A stretch of 64,000 nt of DNA. It comes from Kiritimatiellaeota bacterium B1221 (GTDB lineage Bacteria; Verrucomicrobiota; Kiritimatiellia; SS1-B-03-39; UBA6053). Shown here in pieces: positions 6,588 to 15,811 of the stretch. The position numbers and the translations under genes are program-made. Location of the stretch: assembly GCA_029269125.1 (NCBI GenBank), contig JARHXX010000012.1, forward strand, positions 1 through 64,000, read 5' to 3'. Every line of letters begins with the position of its first letter. The first letter of the stretch is position 1. Below the pieces are notes generated by a model. That model searched no databases. It was not told where the DNA came from and saw only the letters and a program-made list of their open reading frames with translations.

Positions 6588-8777
6588 TTACGCAGAAAGT
6601 TTTTTAGGGGTGGATTGCAACAGACGCAGCGCATTGGCAATCACAATGAGCGAAGCGCCCATGTCGGCGGCAATGGCCATCCAGAGGGTGGCAATATTGG
6701 CCAATGCCAATCCCATGAACACCAGCTTCAGCCCCAAAGCAAAGGTGATATTCTGGCGGATGATGCGCAGGGTTCGCTGGGCGTGCCGCACGAGCCAGGG
6801 AATGCGGGTGAGGTCATCGGACATGAGGGCAATGTCCGCCGTCTCGATGGCGGCATCGGTTCCGGCGGCACCCATGGCAATCCCTAGGCTGGCGGCAGCC
6901 AGCGCGGGGGCATCGTTGATGCCGTCGCCCACCATGGCGACGTGCTTGTATCGGCGAACAAGTTCCTCAACGATTTTCAACTTATCTTCTGGCAGGAGCT
7001 CGGCATGGACTTCATCAAGGCCCACCGTTTTGGCAATGGCATCGGCCGTGCCCTGGTTGTCGCCGGTCAGCATTACTACATGCTGAATACCAGTTTTCTT
7101 GAGTTCATCTATTACCGCTGCCGCATGTCCACGGATCGTATCGGCAATACTGATGAGGCCGCATACATGTTCTTCGTTTCCAATGATGACCATGGAGTGC
7201 CCGGCATCCTCCATGGCTTCTATCTGCCGATGCAGCTCTGAAGTCTCCATTTTCTTTTCGTGCAGGAGGCGATGGCTGCCCAGCCAGAACGGGCGTCCAT
7301 GGATCGTGGCTGAAGCCCCTTTGCCCTTAATCGCCTGGAATTCTTCGGCCTGGGGAACATCGATTCGCTCCTTTTCCGCCAACCGCAATATGGCCCGCGC
7401 CAACGGGTGGTCGCTGTGCGCCTCCATGGCGGCGGCGCGTTCCAGCAACTCAGTTCTCGTATGGTTATTAAGGGGAATAACTTCCTGCACTTCGGGCTTG
7501 CCGTGGGTGATGGTTCCGGTCTTGTCCATCGCAATGGCATTGAGGTGGGCGGCGGCTTCCAGATAGGCTCCGCCTTTGATCAAAACGCCCGCACGGGCTG
7601 ACGAAGCCAACGCAGCCACGATGCTGACAGGAGTGGAAATCACCAGAGCGCACGGACAGGCAATTACCAGGATGACCAGCGCCTGGTAGAACCAATCGCC
7701 CCATGCCCCCCCAAACAATACAGGAGGGATGACGGCGATCAGTACCGCGAGAAGAATCATGGTCGGTGTGTAGTAGCGGGCAAATTTTTCCACCCACTGC
7801 TCAGAGGGTGCGCGCCGGGACTGGGCATCCTCCACCATGTGGATGATGCGCGAAAGGGTTGTATCAGCGGCAAGTTTCGAGGAGCGGAATTCAACGGCAC
7901 CGTCTTCGTTGATCGTACCGGCGAAGACCTCATCGCCCGGCTCTTTGGAAACAGGCATGGATTCGCCGGTAATGGGAGCCTGGTTGACCGAAGTGCTGCC
8001 TTTACTAACTACTCCATCCAGGGGAAACTTTTCGCCTGGTCGCACGAGCACGGTTGCGCCGACGGGCACCTCGCTCACCGGCTTTTCCATGATGTCCCCG
8101 TCGGATGGACAGATGTAACGCGCCGTCACAGGCGAAAGGTCCATCAAGGATTGAATGGCACATCGAGCACGACCGACGCTCCATGATTCGAGCAGCAGGG
8201 AGAAGGAAAACAGGAAGGCCACTGCGGCGGCCTCGAACCACTCCTCGATCAACAATGCGCCGAGTACGGCAATGATCATCAGGAGATTCATATCCGCGCG
8301 CAGGCGGCGTGCGGAACTGATTGCCTTGGGCGCGACATACCAACTCCCGGTAACGACCGCACCTAGGTAAGCAACGATGCTGATCAACGGGAAGCCATGG
8401 GCATCACCCCCTTCCCCTCCGGCCAAGGCATCCAACAGACTCCCGTGAAGCACTACATGGGAAACAAACCCGGCGGCAACAAGCACTCCACTTAGGATAC
8501 ACATGATTTTGCGACCCTGCCTCTGCCAGAAGCTTGCTTTTTCTTCGGTGCCGACATTCATTGGCTGAACCTTTAAGCCGGCCTTTGCGACGGCTGCACG
8601 AATCTGCGCTTCGCCCACGGTCTCCTTGGAAAAGGAAACGGTCATGGTTCCGTTGAGCAGATTAAAGTCGAGTTGATCGACCCCGTCCAGCTTGCCCACG
8701 GTTGCTTTTAGAGCACCCACTTCCTCGGCGCAGTCCAGCCCGATAATACGGTAAGTTTCATTGCTGTCGTTCTTCAT
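6588..8777 (-). CDS. cadA: Zn/Cd/Pb-exporting P1B-type ATPase
   Basis: This 729-residue heavy-metal ATPase has an N-terminal HMA-like domain with GLDCAEE (C16), membrane spans, the actuator motif TGES, the membrane metal motif C374-P-C376, the phosphorylated D418 in DKTGT, the SDHPLARA signature of the nucleotide domain and the hinge GDGINDAPAL. CPC with GLDCAEE-type N-termini is typical of the CadA/ZntA subgroup, which pumps Zn, Cd and Pb out of the cytoplasm. It is the last large gene of the run transcribed from the czc operon, 55 bases after a degraded CDF fragment. Confidence 0.93.
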   Translation of the reverse strand: MKNDSNETYRIIGLDCAEEVGALKATVGKLDGVDQLDFNLLNGTMTVSFSKETVGEAQIRAAVAKAGLKVQPMNVGTEEKASFWQRQGRKIMCILSGVLVAAGFVSHVVLHGSLLDALAGGEGGDAHGFPLISIVAYLGAVVTGSWYVAPKAISSARRLRADMNLLMIIAVLGALLIEEWFEAAAVAFLFSFSLLLESWSVGRARCAIQSLMDLSPVTARYICPSDGDIMEKPVSEVPVGATVLVRPGEKFPLDGVVSKGSTSVNQAPITGESMPVSKEPGDEVFAGTINEDGAVEFRSSKLAADTTLSRIIHMVEDAQSRRAPSEQWVEKFARYYTPTMILLAVLIAVIPPVLFGGAWGDWFYQALVILVIACPCALVISTPVSIVAALASSARAGVLIKGGAYLEAAAHLNAIAMDKTGTITHGKPEVQEVIPLNNHTRTELLERAAAMEAHSDHPLARAILRLAEKERIDVPQAEEFQAIKGKGASATIHGRPFWLGSHRLLHEKKMETSELHRQIEAMEDAGHSMVIIGNEEHVCGLISIADTIRGHAAAVIDELKKTGIQHVVMLTGDNQGTADAIAKTVGLDEVHAELLPEDKLKIVEELVRRYKHVAMVGDGINDAPALAAASLGIAMGAAGTDAAIETADIALMSDDLTRIPWLVRHAQRTLRIIRQNITFALGLKLVFMGLALANIATLWMAIAADMGASLIVIANALRLLQSTPKKLSA

Positions 8778-8831
8778 CTCAGCCCCTCGTTTATTTCGTT
8801 CATATCATTTTTTAATTTGAACACTTTCCCC

Positions 8832-8903
8832 TCATGATTCCTGTTGGCAAACCCCGTGGTTGACGTTCCCAGTGCCGTGAGAGTGGTCGTGATCATGTGC
8901 CAT
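8832..8903 (-). pseudogene. N-terminal fragment of a CDF exporter gene
   Basis: A 23-codon reading frame starts MAHDHDHSHGTGNVNHG and stops at 8832. Its first 14 codons are nearly identical to the start of the CDF gene at 4547 (MAHDHNHSHGTGNVSDG), then similarity is lost and the frame ends. It overlaps the end of the SRPBCC gene just as the PII remnant overlaps the intact CDF gene. This is the left-over of a deleted or recombined czcD copy. Confidence 0.8.
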
Positions 8904-9384
8904 TGTTTGTATCCTCCAGTCTGGCTTTGAAATAGTGAAGCTCTGTCAAGTTGTGGTCGGCTATCGCTTTTTCTTCGCGCAAAAAGACCCGGGCGAACCA
9001 CTCCAAGGGGCGATTGGGCAATATGCCCCACACAGAGTGTTGTAGGGTCACGCCGGAATCGTCTTCGATGATTTCGAACGTCCCCCCTTCGACCACCTTG
9101 ATGGGGAGGCCAAGCAGGCGGTAGGTAGCGGTCGTGTACCAGGAAAAAGAACTTCCAGGATTGGTGTCCTTCACAGTGGCGACGAATTCCCCTGTCAGTA
9201 GTCCGACCTTTTCCCGTTGCCAAAAGCGAAGTCCGTTGCGAATGGGTTGCTTGGGTTCGTCCAGCACCTTCGTTCCCCTGTGGTCGGGGTTCGAAGGTTC
9301 CCAGACACCTTCGAAATCTGATATCAATTCCCAAGCCGCCTCCCGTGTACAATCGACGGAAACATGGTTGGTCACTTCAATCAC
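8893..9384 (-). CDS. SRPBCC-family (START-like) protein
   Basis: This 163-residue protein reads as an SRPBCC lipid/ligand-binding fold: an N-terminal strand IEVTNHVSVDCTREAAWEL, a middle with WQREKVGLLTGEFVATV and a long C-terminal helix ending in ADHNLTELHYFKARLE. I chose the GTG at 9384, which overlaps the PII stop (GTGATTGA) and has AGGA upstream; an ATG at 9420 would extend it. The function is unknown. Coupling to a PII-like protein and a czcCBA pump suggests a cytoplasmic accessory role. Confidence 0.7.
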   Translation of the reverse strand: MIEVTNHVSVDCTREAAWELISDFEGVWEPSNPDHRGTKVLDEPKQPIRNGLRFWQREKVGLLTGEFVATVKDTNPGSSFSWYTTATYRLLGLPIKVVEGGTFEIIEDDSGVTLQHSVWGILPNRPLEWFARVFLREEKAIADHNLTELHYFKARLEDTNNGT

Positions 9385-9706
9385 CGGATTTTTCCTGTAT
9401 ACGCATACTGCGGGTGACATCACTGACAAAGATCCGCCCATCTCCACGCAAGCCAGTGTGGGCTGCTTGGAGAATGGCTTGAATAACCGAATCAACAAGT
9501 AGGTCTTCACATACGACCTCAACTTTGTAATGCTTCGAGTTTCCTTTGATATCATAGTCAGGCGAAAAACCTGAACTGTTCTCTTTCCCTCGCCCGAATC
9601 CGAGGACTTGAGAGAAACTAGCACCCTCCAGACCGTCAATTTGGTGTAGCGCGGTCATCACAGAATCGAGTTTAATAGTTTTGATATAGGCTTTTATTTC
9701 TTTCAT
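9377..9706 (-). CDS. PII-like protein of a metal-efflux operon
   Basis: This 109-residue protein has the ferredoxin-like fold pattern of the PII superfamily: MKEIKAYIKTIKLDSVMTAL at the start, a T-loop-like segment around residues 35-55, and the C-terminal GDGRIFVSDVTRSMRIQ, which corresponds to the PII C-loop. A separate PII group is known to sit next to CusA/CzcA pumps, which fits its place 11 bases after czcA, with a strong AAAGGAG site. It probably senses a nucleotide or metal state and adjusts efflux; this is inferred from context. Confidence 0.82.
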   Translation of the reverse strand: MKEIKAYIKTIKLDSVMTALHQIDGLEGASFSQVLGFGRGKENSSGFSPDYDIKGNSKHYKVEVVCEDLLVDSVIQAILQAAHTGLRGDGRIFVSDVTRSMRIQEKSGD

Positions 9707-9717
9707 GTTTATCTCCT

Positions 9718-12700
9718 TTAACTTTCAGTGTTGGGGTTGATGGCAAACCATTTATACAGCGCGGGCACTACCAATAGGGTTAGCAGCGTGGAACTGACCA
9801 AACCACCTGTCACCACCAAGGCCAAGGGACGCTGGACTTCACTCCCGGTTCCGTTTGCAAGCAAGAGAGGCAACAGTCCGAGTCCTGTAGTAATGGCAGT
9901 CATTAACACAGGGCGCAAACGACGGCAGGCCGCTTCAATTGAAGCCGCTCCCACTTCCATTCCTTCACGTAATAATTGGTTCGTATAGGTAATCAGCACC
10001 AATCCATTCCCCAAAGCGATACCAAACAAGGCAATGAAGCCCACGGTGGCAGGCACGGAAAGATTTTCCCCGGCGAGAAGTAGTGCTGCAATACCGCCCA
10101 CCAACGCCAAAGGAATATTCAGCAAAATGAGCAGACTGTTTTTCAGGGAGTCCAATGCGGCATAGATCATGAGCAGAATAAGCAACAAGGTTATGGGAAT
10201 CACCACTGCAAAACGCTTATTTGCCTCTTGCTGTAGTTTATAGGATCCACCCCAGGTCGTGAGATATCCTGCAGGCAAATCCACTTCATCCTGAATGACG
10301 GTTTCTGCATCCGCAACAAAGCTGCCAATGTCACGGCCTGATACATTACACTGAATCGCAATAAACCGTTGCCCGCGTTCACGGGTGATTTGCCGGGGTC
10401 CCACCAATTCTTCCACAGTGGCCACTTCATCCAGGGGTACCAATGCGCCATCCGGACTTCGGATAATCGTTTCCCGAATTTGCTCCAGATTAGAGCGGTA
10501 TTCCTCTGGGTATCGTACAACGATCTCATATCGACGAATTCCCTCAAACACCTGACCGGCATCTGCTCCGCCAATCCCGGATTGGATTACCCGTTGGATG
10601 TCCCCCACATTCAGATTGTATCTGGCTGCGGCGGCACGGTCGATACGGATAATCAACTGTGGAGATCCAGTCACCTGGTCCACCTGCACATCACGTGCGC
10701 CCTCTACTTCACCCAATGCCGCTGCAATTTCATTCGCTTTGGTCAACAATACATCCAGATCTTCTCCGAATAGTTTGACGGCTAACTCCGCCTGTACACC
10801 TTCCAGAAGCTCATCCACGGACATCTCAATGGGCTGAGTATAGTTGACGACCACACCCGGGGGTTCACCAATCGCATCACGGATTTCCTCTACCATCGCT
10901 TCCTGGTCAAAAGGGAATCTCCATTCCTCAGGCGGAGTCATAATAAGATACAACTCTGCAGCATTAATCGGGTCCGCATGCGCTCCGACTTCTCCCCGTC
11001 CAATACGGGTAACAATTTTTGTAACTTCCGGTACTTCCAGTATCCGGCGTTCAATAACCTGCGTCATTTCTTTGGAGGTATCAATGGAGATGGAGGGTGC
11101 CATTTTAAGCTTCACCACCACGGTTCCTTCATTGAGAGAAGGTGTGAACTCGGTGCCAAGTTTTGGGAATAACCATACCCCCAAACCCAGCATCCCGAGG
11201 GCACCAACCACCGCGATCCACCGCTGTTTCACTAAAACAGTCACCAGAGGCCGGTAAGGAATCTGCAGGGCACGGACAATCAGACTTTCCTTGGGTGTCC
11301 CTTTGTCGCCCTCAGTCTTAGAGGGTTTGGGTGCACGCATAAAAAAGTAGGCCAGAATCGGGCCAACAACTAATGCGTAAATAAACGCACCACTCATCGC
11401 CAATGCGATTGCATAGGCAAGTGGGCGGAATGTTTTCCCCTCCACACCTGTGAGAGTGAATAACGGTAAAAATACCAGAATGATAATTGCAACCGCAAAG
11501 CCAACCGGGCGGGCTACTTCTCCACTGGCTTTGGCCACAATTGACATTTTGGATTCACCAGGTGACGCAGACCGGAAATGCTGGTCCACGTTTTCCACCA
11601 CCACAATCGCGCCGTCTACAAGCATACCGATGGCAATCGCAAGACCTCCAAGGGACATCAGGTTCGCCGAAATGCCAAACTGCTGCATGCCCAAGGTGGC
11701 AAACAGAACAGAAAAAGGAAGCGCCATCGCGACAACCAAAGTGGGACGCCATCCTCCCATAAACACCATCAGCACAACCGCCACTAAAATAATTCCCTGA
11801 GTTAATGCAGAAGTCACGGTTTTCACCGCAGAGCTGACCAGGGTTTTTTGTTCGTAATATGGAACAATATTTACACCTTCGGGGAGGCTCTGGTTGATCT
11901 GTTCAATTTTCTCCTCCACTGACTGAATCACTGTGGAGGCATTCGAACCGAAGAGTTTAATCACCTGCCCGGATACAACTTCCGTGACACCATTTTTAGT
12001 TTGAAGTCCCCGGCGGATGGCTTTGCCTTCTTTCACTTCTGCGATGTCACCAACTGTGATGGGAATTCCGTCATCACTACCCATCAAAATAGAGCGTAAA
12101 TCAGAAAGCGAAGTAGCCAGTCCCACGGAACGTACTACATACTCCTCATTATTGTTTTCAATAAATTGGGCACCGACATTCAGGTTATTATCTTCAATCC
12201 GTTCAACCACATCCTGAACCGTAAACCCATAGCCTTCCATTGCCAATGGGTCCACTTCCACATGGAACTGCTTTTCAAATCCTCCAATCCCGAGAACTTC
12301 TGTTACTCCCGGGACATTCTGAAGGTTAAACTTGATAATCCAGTCCTGAATAGACCTTAATTCGGTCAGGCTGTATTGGCCGGTAGTATCCTCAAGATAG
12401 TAGAATAGTACCAGCCCCATGCCTGTGGAAATGGGTCCCATTTCCGGTTCTCCAAAGCCGTCGGGTATCGACTCACGTGCCTCTGTCAACCGTTCACCGA
12501 CAAGTTGGCGACAGAAGTAGATATCCATCCCATCTTCGAAATAGACATTAACAACTGACAGTCCGAAGTTCGATACCGAGCGGACATTTTCCACACCGGG
12601 AAGGCCATTCATGGAGGATTCCACCGGGAAGGTCACATATTTCTCAATTTCTTCCGGGGCCAAACCATCTGTAACCGTGAACACCTGTACCAGATTAGGG

Positions 12701-12825
12701 GATACATCCGGGAAAGCATCCACCGGAAGTTGTTTGTATCCCCAAATACCTGCTGCCATCACCATCACAGCAAGGACCAGCACCAACAGCCGCGAATGCA
12801 GCGCAAATTCAATTAAACGTTTCAT
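9718..12825 (-). CDS. czcA: CzcA-type RND metal efflux pump
   Basis: This 1,035-residue inner-membrane RND protein belongs to the heavy-metal-efflux group. It has a span at the N-terminus, large periplasmic loops after spans 1 and 7, and the proton-relay signature GMLVDGAIVVVEN in span 4, with D404 and E411. It forms the trimeric pump of a CzcCBA complex spanning both membranes. The order czcC-czcB-czcA with short gaps is the usual one. The motif fits pumps for divalent ions (Zn, Co, Cd, Ni) better than Cu/Ag pumps, but the substrate is inferred. Confidence 0.93.
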   Translation of the reverse strand: MKRLIEFALHSRLLVLVLAVMVMAAGIWGYKQLPVDAFPDVSPNLVQVFTVTDGLAPEEIEKYVTFPVESSMNGLPGVENVRSVSNFGLSVVNVYFEDGMDIYFCRQLVGERLTEARESIPDGFGEPEMGPISTGMGLVLFYYLEDTTGQYSLTELRSIQDWIIKFNLQNVPGVTEVLGIGGFEKQFHVEVDPLAMEGYGFTVQDVVERIEDNNLNVGAQFIENNNEEYVVRSVGLATSLSDLRSILMGSDDGIPITVGDIAEVKEGKAIRRGLQTKNGVTEVVSGQVIKLFGSNASTVIQSVEEKIEQINQSLPEGVNIVPYYEQKTLVSSAVKTVTSALTQGIILVAVVLMVFMGGWRPTLVVAMALPFSVLFATLGMQQFGISANLMSLGGLAIAIGMLVDGAIVVVENVDQHFRSASPGESKMSIVAKASGEVARPVGFAVAIIILVFLPLFTLTGVEGKTFRPLAYAIALAMSGAFIYALVVGPILAYFFMRAPKPSKTEGDKGTPKESLIVRALQIPYRPLVTVLVKQRWIAVVGALGMLGLGVWLFPKLGTEFTPSLNEGTVVVKLKMAPSISIDTSKEMTQVIERRILEVPEVTKIVTRIGRGEVGAHADPINAAELYLIMTPPEEWRFPFDQEAMVEEIRDAIGEPPGVVVNYTQPIEMSVDELLEGVQAELAVKLFGEDLDVLLTKANEIAAALGEVEGARDVQVDQVTGSPQLIIRIDRAAAARYNLNVGDIQRVIQSGIGGADAGQVFEGIRRYEIVVRYPEEYRSNLEQIRETIIRSPDGALVPLDEVATVEELVGPRQITRERGQRFIAIQCNVSGRDIGSFVADAETVIQDEVDLPAGYLTTWGGSYKLQQEANKRFAVVIPITLLLILLMIYAALDSLKNSLLILLNIPLALVGGIAALLLAGENLSVPATVGFIALFGIALGNGLVLITYTNQLLREGMEVGAASIEAACRRLRPVLMTAITTGLGLLPLLLANGTGSEVQRPLALVVTGGLVSSTLLTLLVVPALYKWFAINPNTES

Positions 12826-12846
12826 AAAATATATTTCCTTTTAGAT

Positions 12847-13932
12847 TCAGTGACCGTGACCGTCGCCAAATTCCTCTTTCTGGGAATCAGCTTTGAGGTA
12901 AAATCCACCCTGAGCCACATACCGCTCGCCAGCGGATAGCCCTTTGCGGATCGAAAGATGTTTGCTGTCTCCCTTACCGAGAGTTACCGCCTTCTTTTCA
13001 AATCCGTCGCCATCCTCAGATGCGACAAATATGACTTTTTCATCTCCGAAGGAGATAACCGCACTCCGCGGCACCACAACGGGAACCTGATGTGCATCCA
13101 AAAGCACATTTCCGGTCACGAATAAACCGGGACGGTACGTCCCTTTTGGATTGGGAACTTCAACCCGGACCAACCCTGTCTGTGTTGTTTCGTCGATCAT
13201 GGGCCCCACATAGGAAACGTTACCTTCCGTGACAGGATAGGTGTGCCCTGCGGATATACGGACATTTTGACCTTTATGTATTTTCGGCAGATCTCTCTGA
13301 TACACACGTAAATCCACCCAAATCACAGACGTATCCGAAATAGTATAAGCGACCTCACCCGTTTCGAGACTTTCACCAGGTGTAATATGAAAGGAAACAA
13401 TGGTCCCGTCCAGAGGTGCGACAAGTTGGAAAGGGCGCAAAGTTTCATTGCTCTCCAGATCGGCAAGAATCTCTCCCTTTTTCACCGTTTCCCCCAGACG
13501 TTTTTTAATAGAGGTCACGACGCCGGAAAAGCGGGGACTGACATGCCCCATCCGGTTTTCATCCATTTTCACTTCCCCCTGCAGACGGAGCTCTTCGTGA
13601 ATTGTTCCGGCCTCAGCCGTCTGCACGATGATATTAAAGTCTTTCATATCCGCAGCAGACAATTCTATTTCCCCGCCGTGACCTTCTTCTTCCTCGCCAT
13701 GCTCATCATGGTCCTCCCTTTCTTCTTGGTCAGTGTGAGCTTCATGTTCGTCATGCCCCGGTGCTTCCGACTCGTTGTGGTCATTATGGGATTCTGTGGC
13801 CTGCGCCTCTTCTGAATGGGTGCCGTGGTCGTGATCTTCCTCCCCGGCATAAAGGGGATAGGCAACAGCCAGACTGAAGCCGAACAGCGCGCGAAGGGGT
13901 AATTTTTTCAAGATATTGTATTTTAAGTTCAT
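12847..13932 (-). CDS. czcB: CzcB-type periplasmic adaptor
   Basis: This 361-residue membrane-fusion protein has a signal segment, then a strikingly His/Asp/Glu-rich stretch (about residues 30-80, e.g. EEDHDHGTHSEE and HDEHEAHTDQEE) likely to bind metal, followed by beta-barrel, lipoyl (VSPRFSGVVTSIKKRLGETV) and membrane-proximal domains, and a final GDGHGH. It bridges CzcA and CzcC. I start it at the ATG at 13932, behind GGGAG. A TTG at 13962 overlapping the czcC stop is possible but less likely. Confidence 0.9.
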   Translation of the reverse strand: MNLKYNILKKLPLRALFGFSLAVAYPLYAGEEDHDHGTHSEEAQATESHNDHNESEAPGHDEHEAHTDQEEREDHDEHGEEEEGHGGEIELSAADMKDFNIIVQTAEAGTIHEELRLQGEVKMDENRMGHVSPRFSGVVTSIKKRLGETVKKGEILADLESNETLRPFQLVAPLDGTIVSFHITPGESLETGEVAYTISDTSVIWVDLRVYQRDLPKIHKGQNVRISAGHTYPVTEGNVSYVGPMIDETTQTGLVRVEVPNPKGTYRPGLFVTGNVLLDAHQVPVVVPRSAVISFGDEKVIFVASEDGDGFEKKAVTLGKGDSKHLSIRKGLSAGERYVAQGGFYLKADSQKEEFGDGHGH

Positions 13933-13958
13933 AGGATATTTCTCCCAAAGGATGTTTT

Positions 13959-15230
13959 TCAAAGGTTAGATAAGGGGGTTGCGGTAAGGCGTTCGAGGGC
14001 AGCGCGGGTCTGGATGACCCGTTCCAGCGCTTCCAATTCAGCTTCCTGAATGTCGTAAAGCGCCTGTCGGCCTTCCAAAACATTCAACAGAGGGTAACGG
14101 CCCTCGCGATAGCCCTCGAGGGTTTGGGTAAGTGCATTTTCCGCAGCCGGTAAAAGCGTTTCACGGAGTTCCACGGCGTCGCTGAATGCCGACGACAAAT
14201 CCCGCCAGGAAGATCGGGCTTCCAACAGGAGTTCCCGGCTTAACGTATCGCGTTCAGCTTCCAGAGCGGTGATCCGGGCCCGGGCCGCACGGATGTTTCC
14301 CTGATTGCGATCAAACAACGGCAGCGGAAGACCGACTCCCACCAGAAAAGCCATATCACCATCGTCTTCGCGGGTGTATTTGATCCCACCAAAAACCTCC
14401 ACATTGGAGGTGGCATTTGCTTCTTCCAGCTCAAGCTCCGCTTCGCTGGTATTGCGCCCCGCTTCAAGTTGACGCAGGTCGGGATGGTTCCCGATGTGGG
14501 TCTCCAGTTTTTCCAGAGATGGGGGTTCCGTCAGGGCCACCTGCTCTGTGATTTGGATAAAGGGTGCTTCCGAAGCGCCCCAAAGGTTAGCCAGAGCTTC
14601 TCTGGCCGCAAGCTCCTCCCGATCAGCCTGGCGAAGTGCGAAGTTCCGTTCCCTAACCGCCAGTTCAGCCCGTGCAGTCTCGACGGCTGATACCCGTGCG
14701 GCTTCCAGCAAGCGTCGGGTTTCGTCCAAATTTTGGGTTGCCAGTTCCAACTCCTGCTTTCGCAGGTCCAGTCGGCGTTGGGCCACGACCACTCTATCGA
14801 AAGCGACACGGGTTTCGGACGCAATCTGCAACTGAAGAGCTTCAAGGCCGATCCTGAGCGTTTCTCGACCACTCTCGGCCACGGCAGTGCGTAAACGGCG
14901 TTTCCCGGCAGTTTCCAGTTCCTGTGCGTAGGTGATTGTGGTTTCTGCTGCGTCCATTCCCTCGAAAGGTCCGGTACCGAGAATATTCTCGACCTCGGCT
15001 TCCAGGGTGGGATTCGGGGAAACCGCAGCCTGGTCGGCCAACCCAGCGGCCTCCTCCAGCTGTGCCTCCATGAGAGCAAGTCGGGGATCAACCTTCAGTA
15101 CCCGGGTCAGGGCTGCATCAAAGGTTAGGGAGGAATCCCCTAGCTCTTCAGCCTCCTGACCGAAGAGTAAGGCTAAAGAGGCAATGGTTAAAATGAAGAA
15201 TTGTCGTCTGTAAGTAGAAAAATAGTGCAT
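13959..15230 (-). CDS. czcC: CzcC-type outer membrane efflux protein
   Basis: This 423-residue protein has a signal peptide (about residues 1-26) and two TolC-type repeats rich in long helices (ALTRVLKVDPRLALMEAQLEEA; RYPLLNVLEGRQALYDIQEAELEAL). It is the outer-membrane channel of the CzcCBA complex. It starts at 15230 with AGGA upstream, right next to an inverted repeat that separates it from the small leader gene. CzcB follows with almost no gap. Confidence 0.9.
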   Translation of the reverse strand: MHYFSTYRRQFFILTIASLALLFGQEAEELGDSSLTFDAALTRVLKVDPRLALMEAQLEEAAGLADQAAVSPNPTLEAEVENILGTGPFEGMDAAETTITYAQELETAGKRRLRTAVAESGRETLRIGLEALQLQIASETRVAFDRVVVAQRRLDLRKQELELATQNLDETRRLLEAARVSAVETARAELAVRERNFALRQADREELAAREALANLWGASEAPFIQITEQVALTEPPSLEKLETHIGNHPDLRQLEAGRNTSEAELELEEANATSNVEVFGGIKYTREDDGDMAFLVGVGLPLPLFDRNQGNIRAARARITALEAERDTLSRELLLEARSSWRDLSSAFSDAVELRETLLPAAENALTQTLEGYREGRYPLLNVLEGRQALYDIQEAELEALERVIQTRAALERLTATPLSNL

Positions 15231-15233
15231 AAA

Positions 15234-15329
15234 AAATCCTGATAAAAGTGAATGAAATCCATCTGAATTCAGATGGAGGTTGCGGGTCCGCCATAAAGGA
15301 AGGATACCGCAGGTCTTTTATCAGGATTT
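15234..15329. repeat. long inverted repeat with inner palindrome before czcC
   Basis: Fifteen-base arms at 15234-15248 and 15315-15329 (AAATCCTGATAAAAG and its inverse) are perfect, enclosing 66 bases with an 18-bp perfect palindrome CCATCTGAATTCAGATGG at 15259-15276. The unit fills the gap between the leader gene and czcC. In the minus-strand RNA it would fold into a stem directly before the czcC ribosome site, so it may control processing or translation of the pump genes. Confidence 0.8.
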
Positions 15330-15745
15330 CAAATACGCAGTTGCGTCAACTGCACAGTATGCACACTGACCGCAGTCAATGCAGGGGGAGCCTGAGCCTG
15401 TAAGTCAGGGGCAAGTTCCCGGAGGGTGAGACCAAAATCGAAATTTGTCTCATGTATTAGCAAGGGTGAAATGAGATAGTCAAAGTCGGCATGCTCAGTT
15501 TTGACCAAAACGGTGTGAGCGGCATCAAGCTCAACATCCAGGCAATTTTCCGTTGTCGCTAGATTCTGTAGGGATGGCTCTGATGCGACACGGGCTGTTT
15601 TACATTCCTCTTTATTTATCTGCCCCACTTCCGCATGCACCTGCAGAGACTGATGAATACAAATCAACAATCCACCCACGGCGCCAAACAGGGCGTTCCA
15701 TGAGAAGAGGGTTAAAAATAGAATGTTGATTCTTTTCTGATTCAC
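15329..15745 (-). CDS. small envelope protein ahead of czcCBA
   Basis: This 138-residue protein starts at GTG and has one N-terminal hydrophobic segment followed by GGLLICIHQSLQVHAEVGQI, two more cysteines (about residues 48 and 68) and a hydrophilic rest. Small proteins with a LCIH...H..VE-type motif are found at the head of efflux operons in this phylum in my recollection; no function is known to me. It may be a periplasmic metal-binding or sensing protein comparable in position to CzcI. It is 66 bases after the DUF3347 gene. Confidence 0.6.
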   Translation of the reverse strand: MNQKRINILFLTLFSWNALFGAVGGLLICIHQSLQVHAEVGQINKEECKTARVASEPSLQNLATTENCLDVELDAAHTVLVKTEHADFDYLISPLLIHETNFDFGLTLRELAPDLQAQAPPALTAVSVHTVQLTQLRI

Positions 15746-15811
15746 AGCAGTTACTCTATAGACCCGATTTCATTTTCTGTCAAGAGACCCCTAGATTTTC
15801 AATCTATCGAA

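Noticed and set aside
8774..9352. 192-codon minus-strand frame overlapping PII and SRPBCC genes
   Set aside because: It overlaps two better-supported genes in other frames and has no domain or ribosome site.
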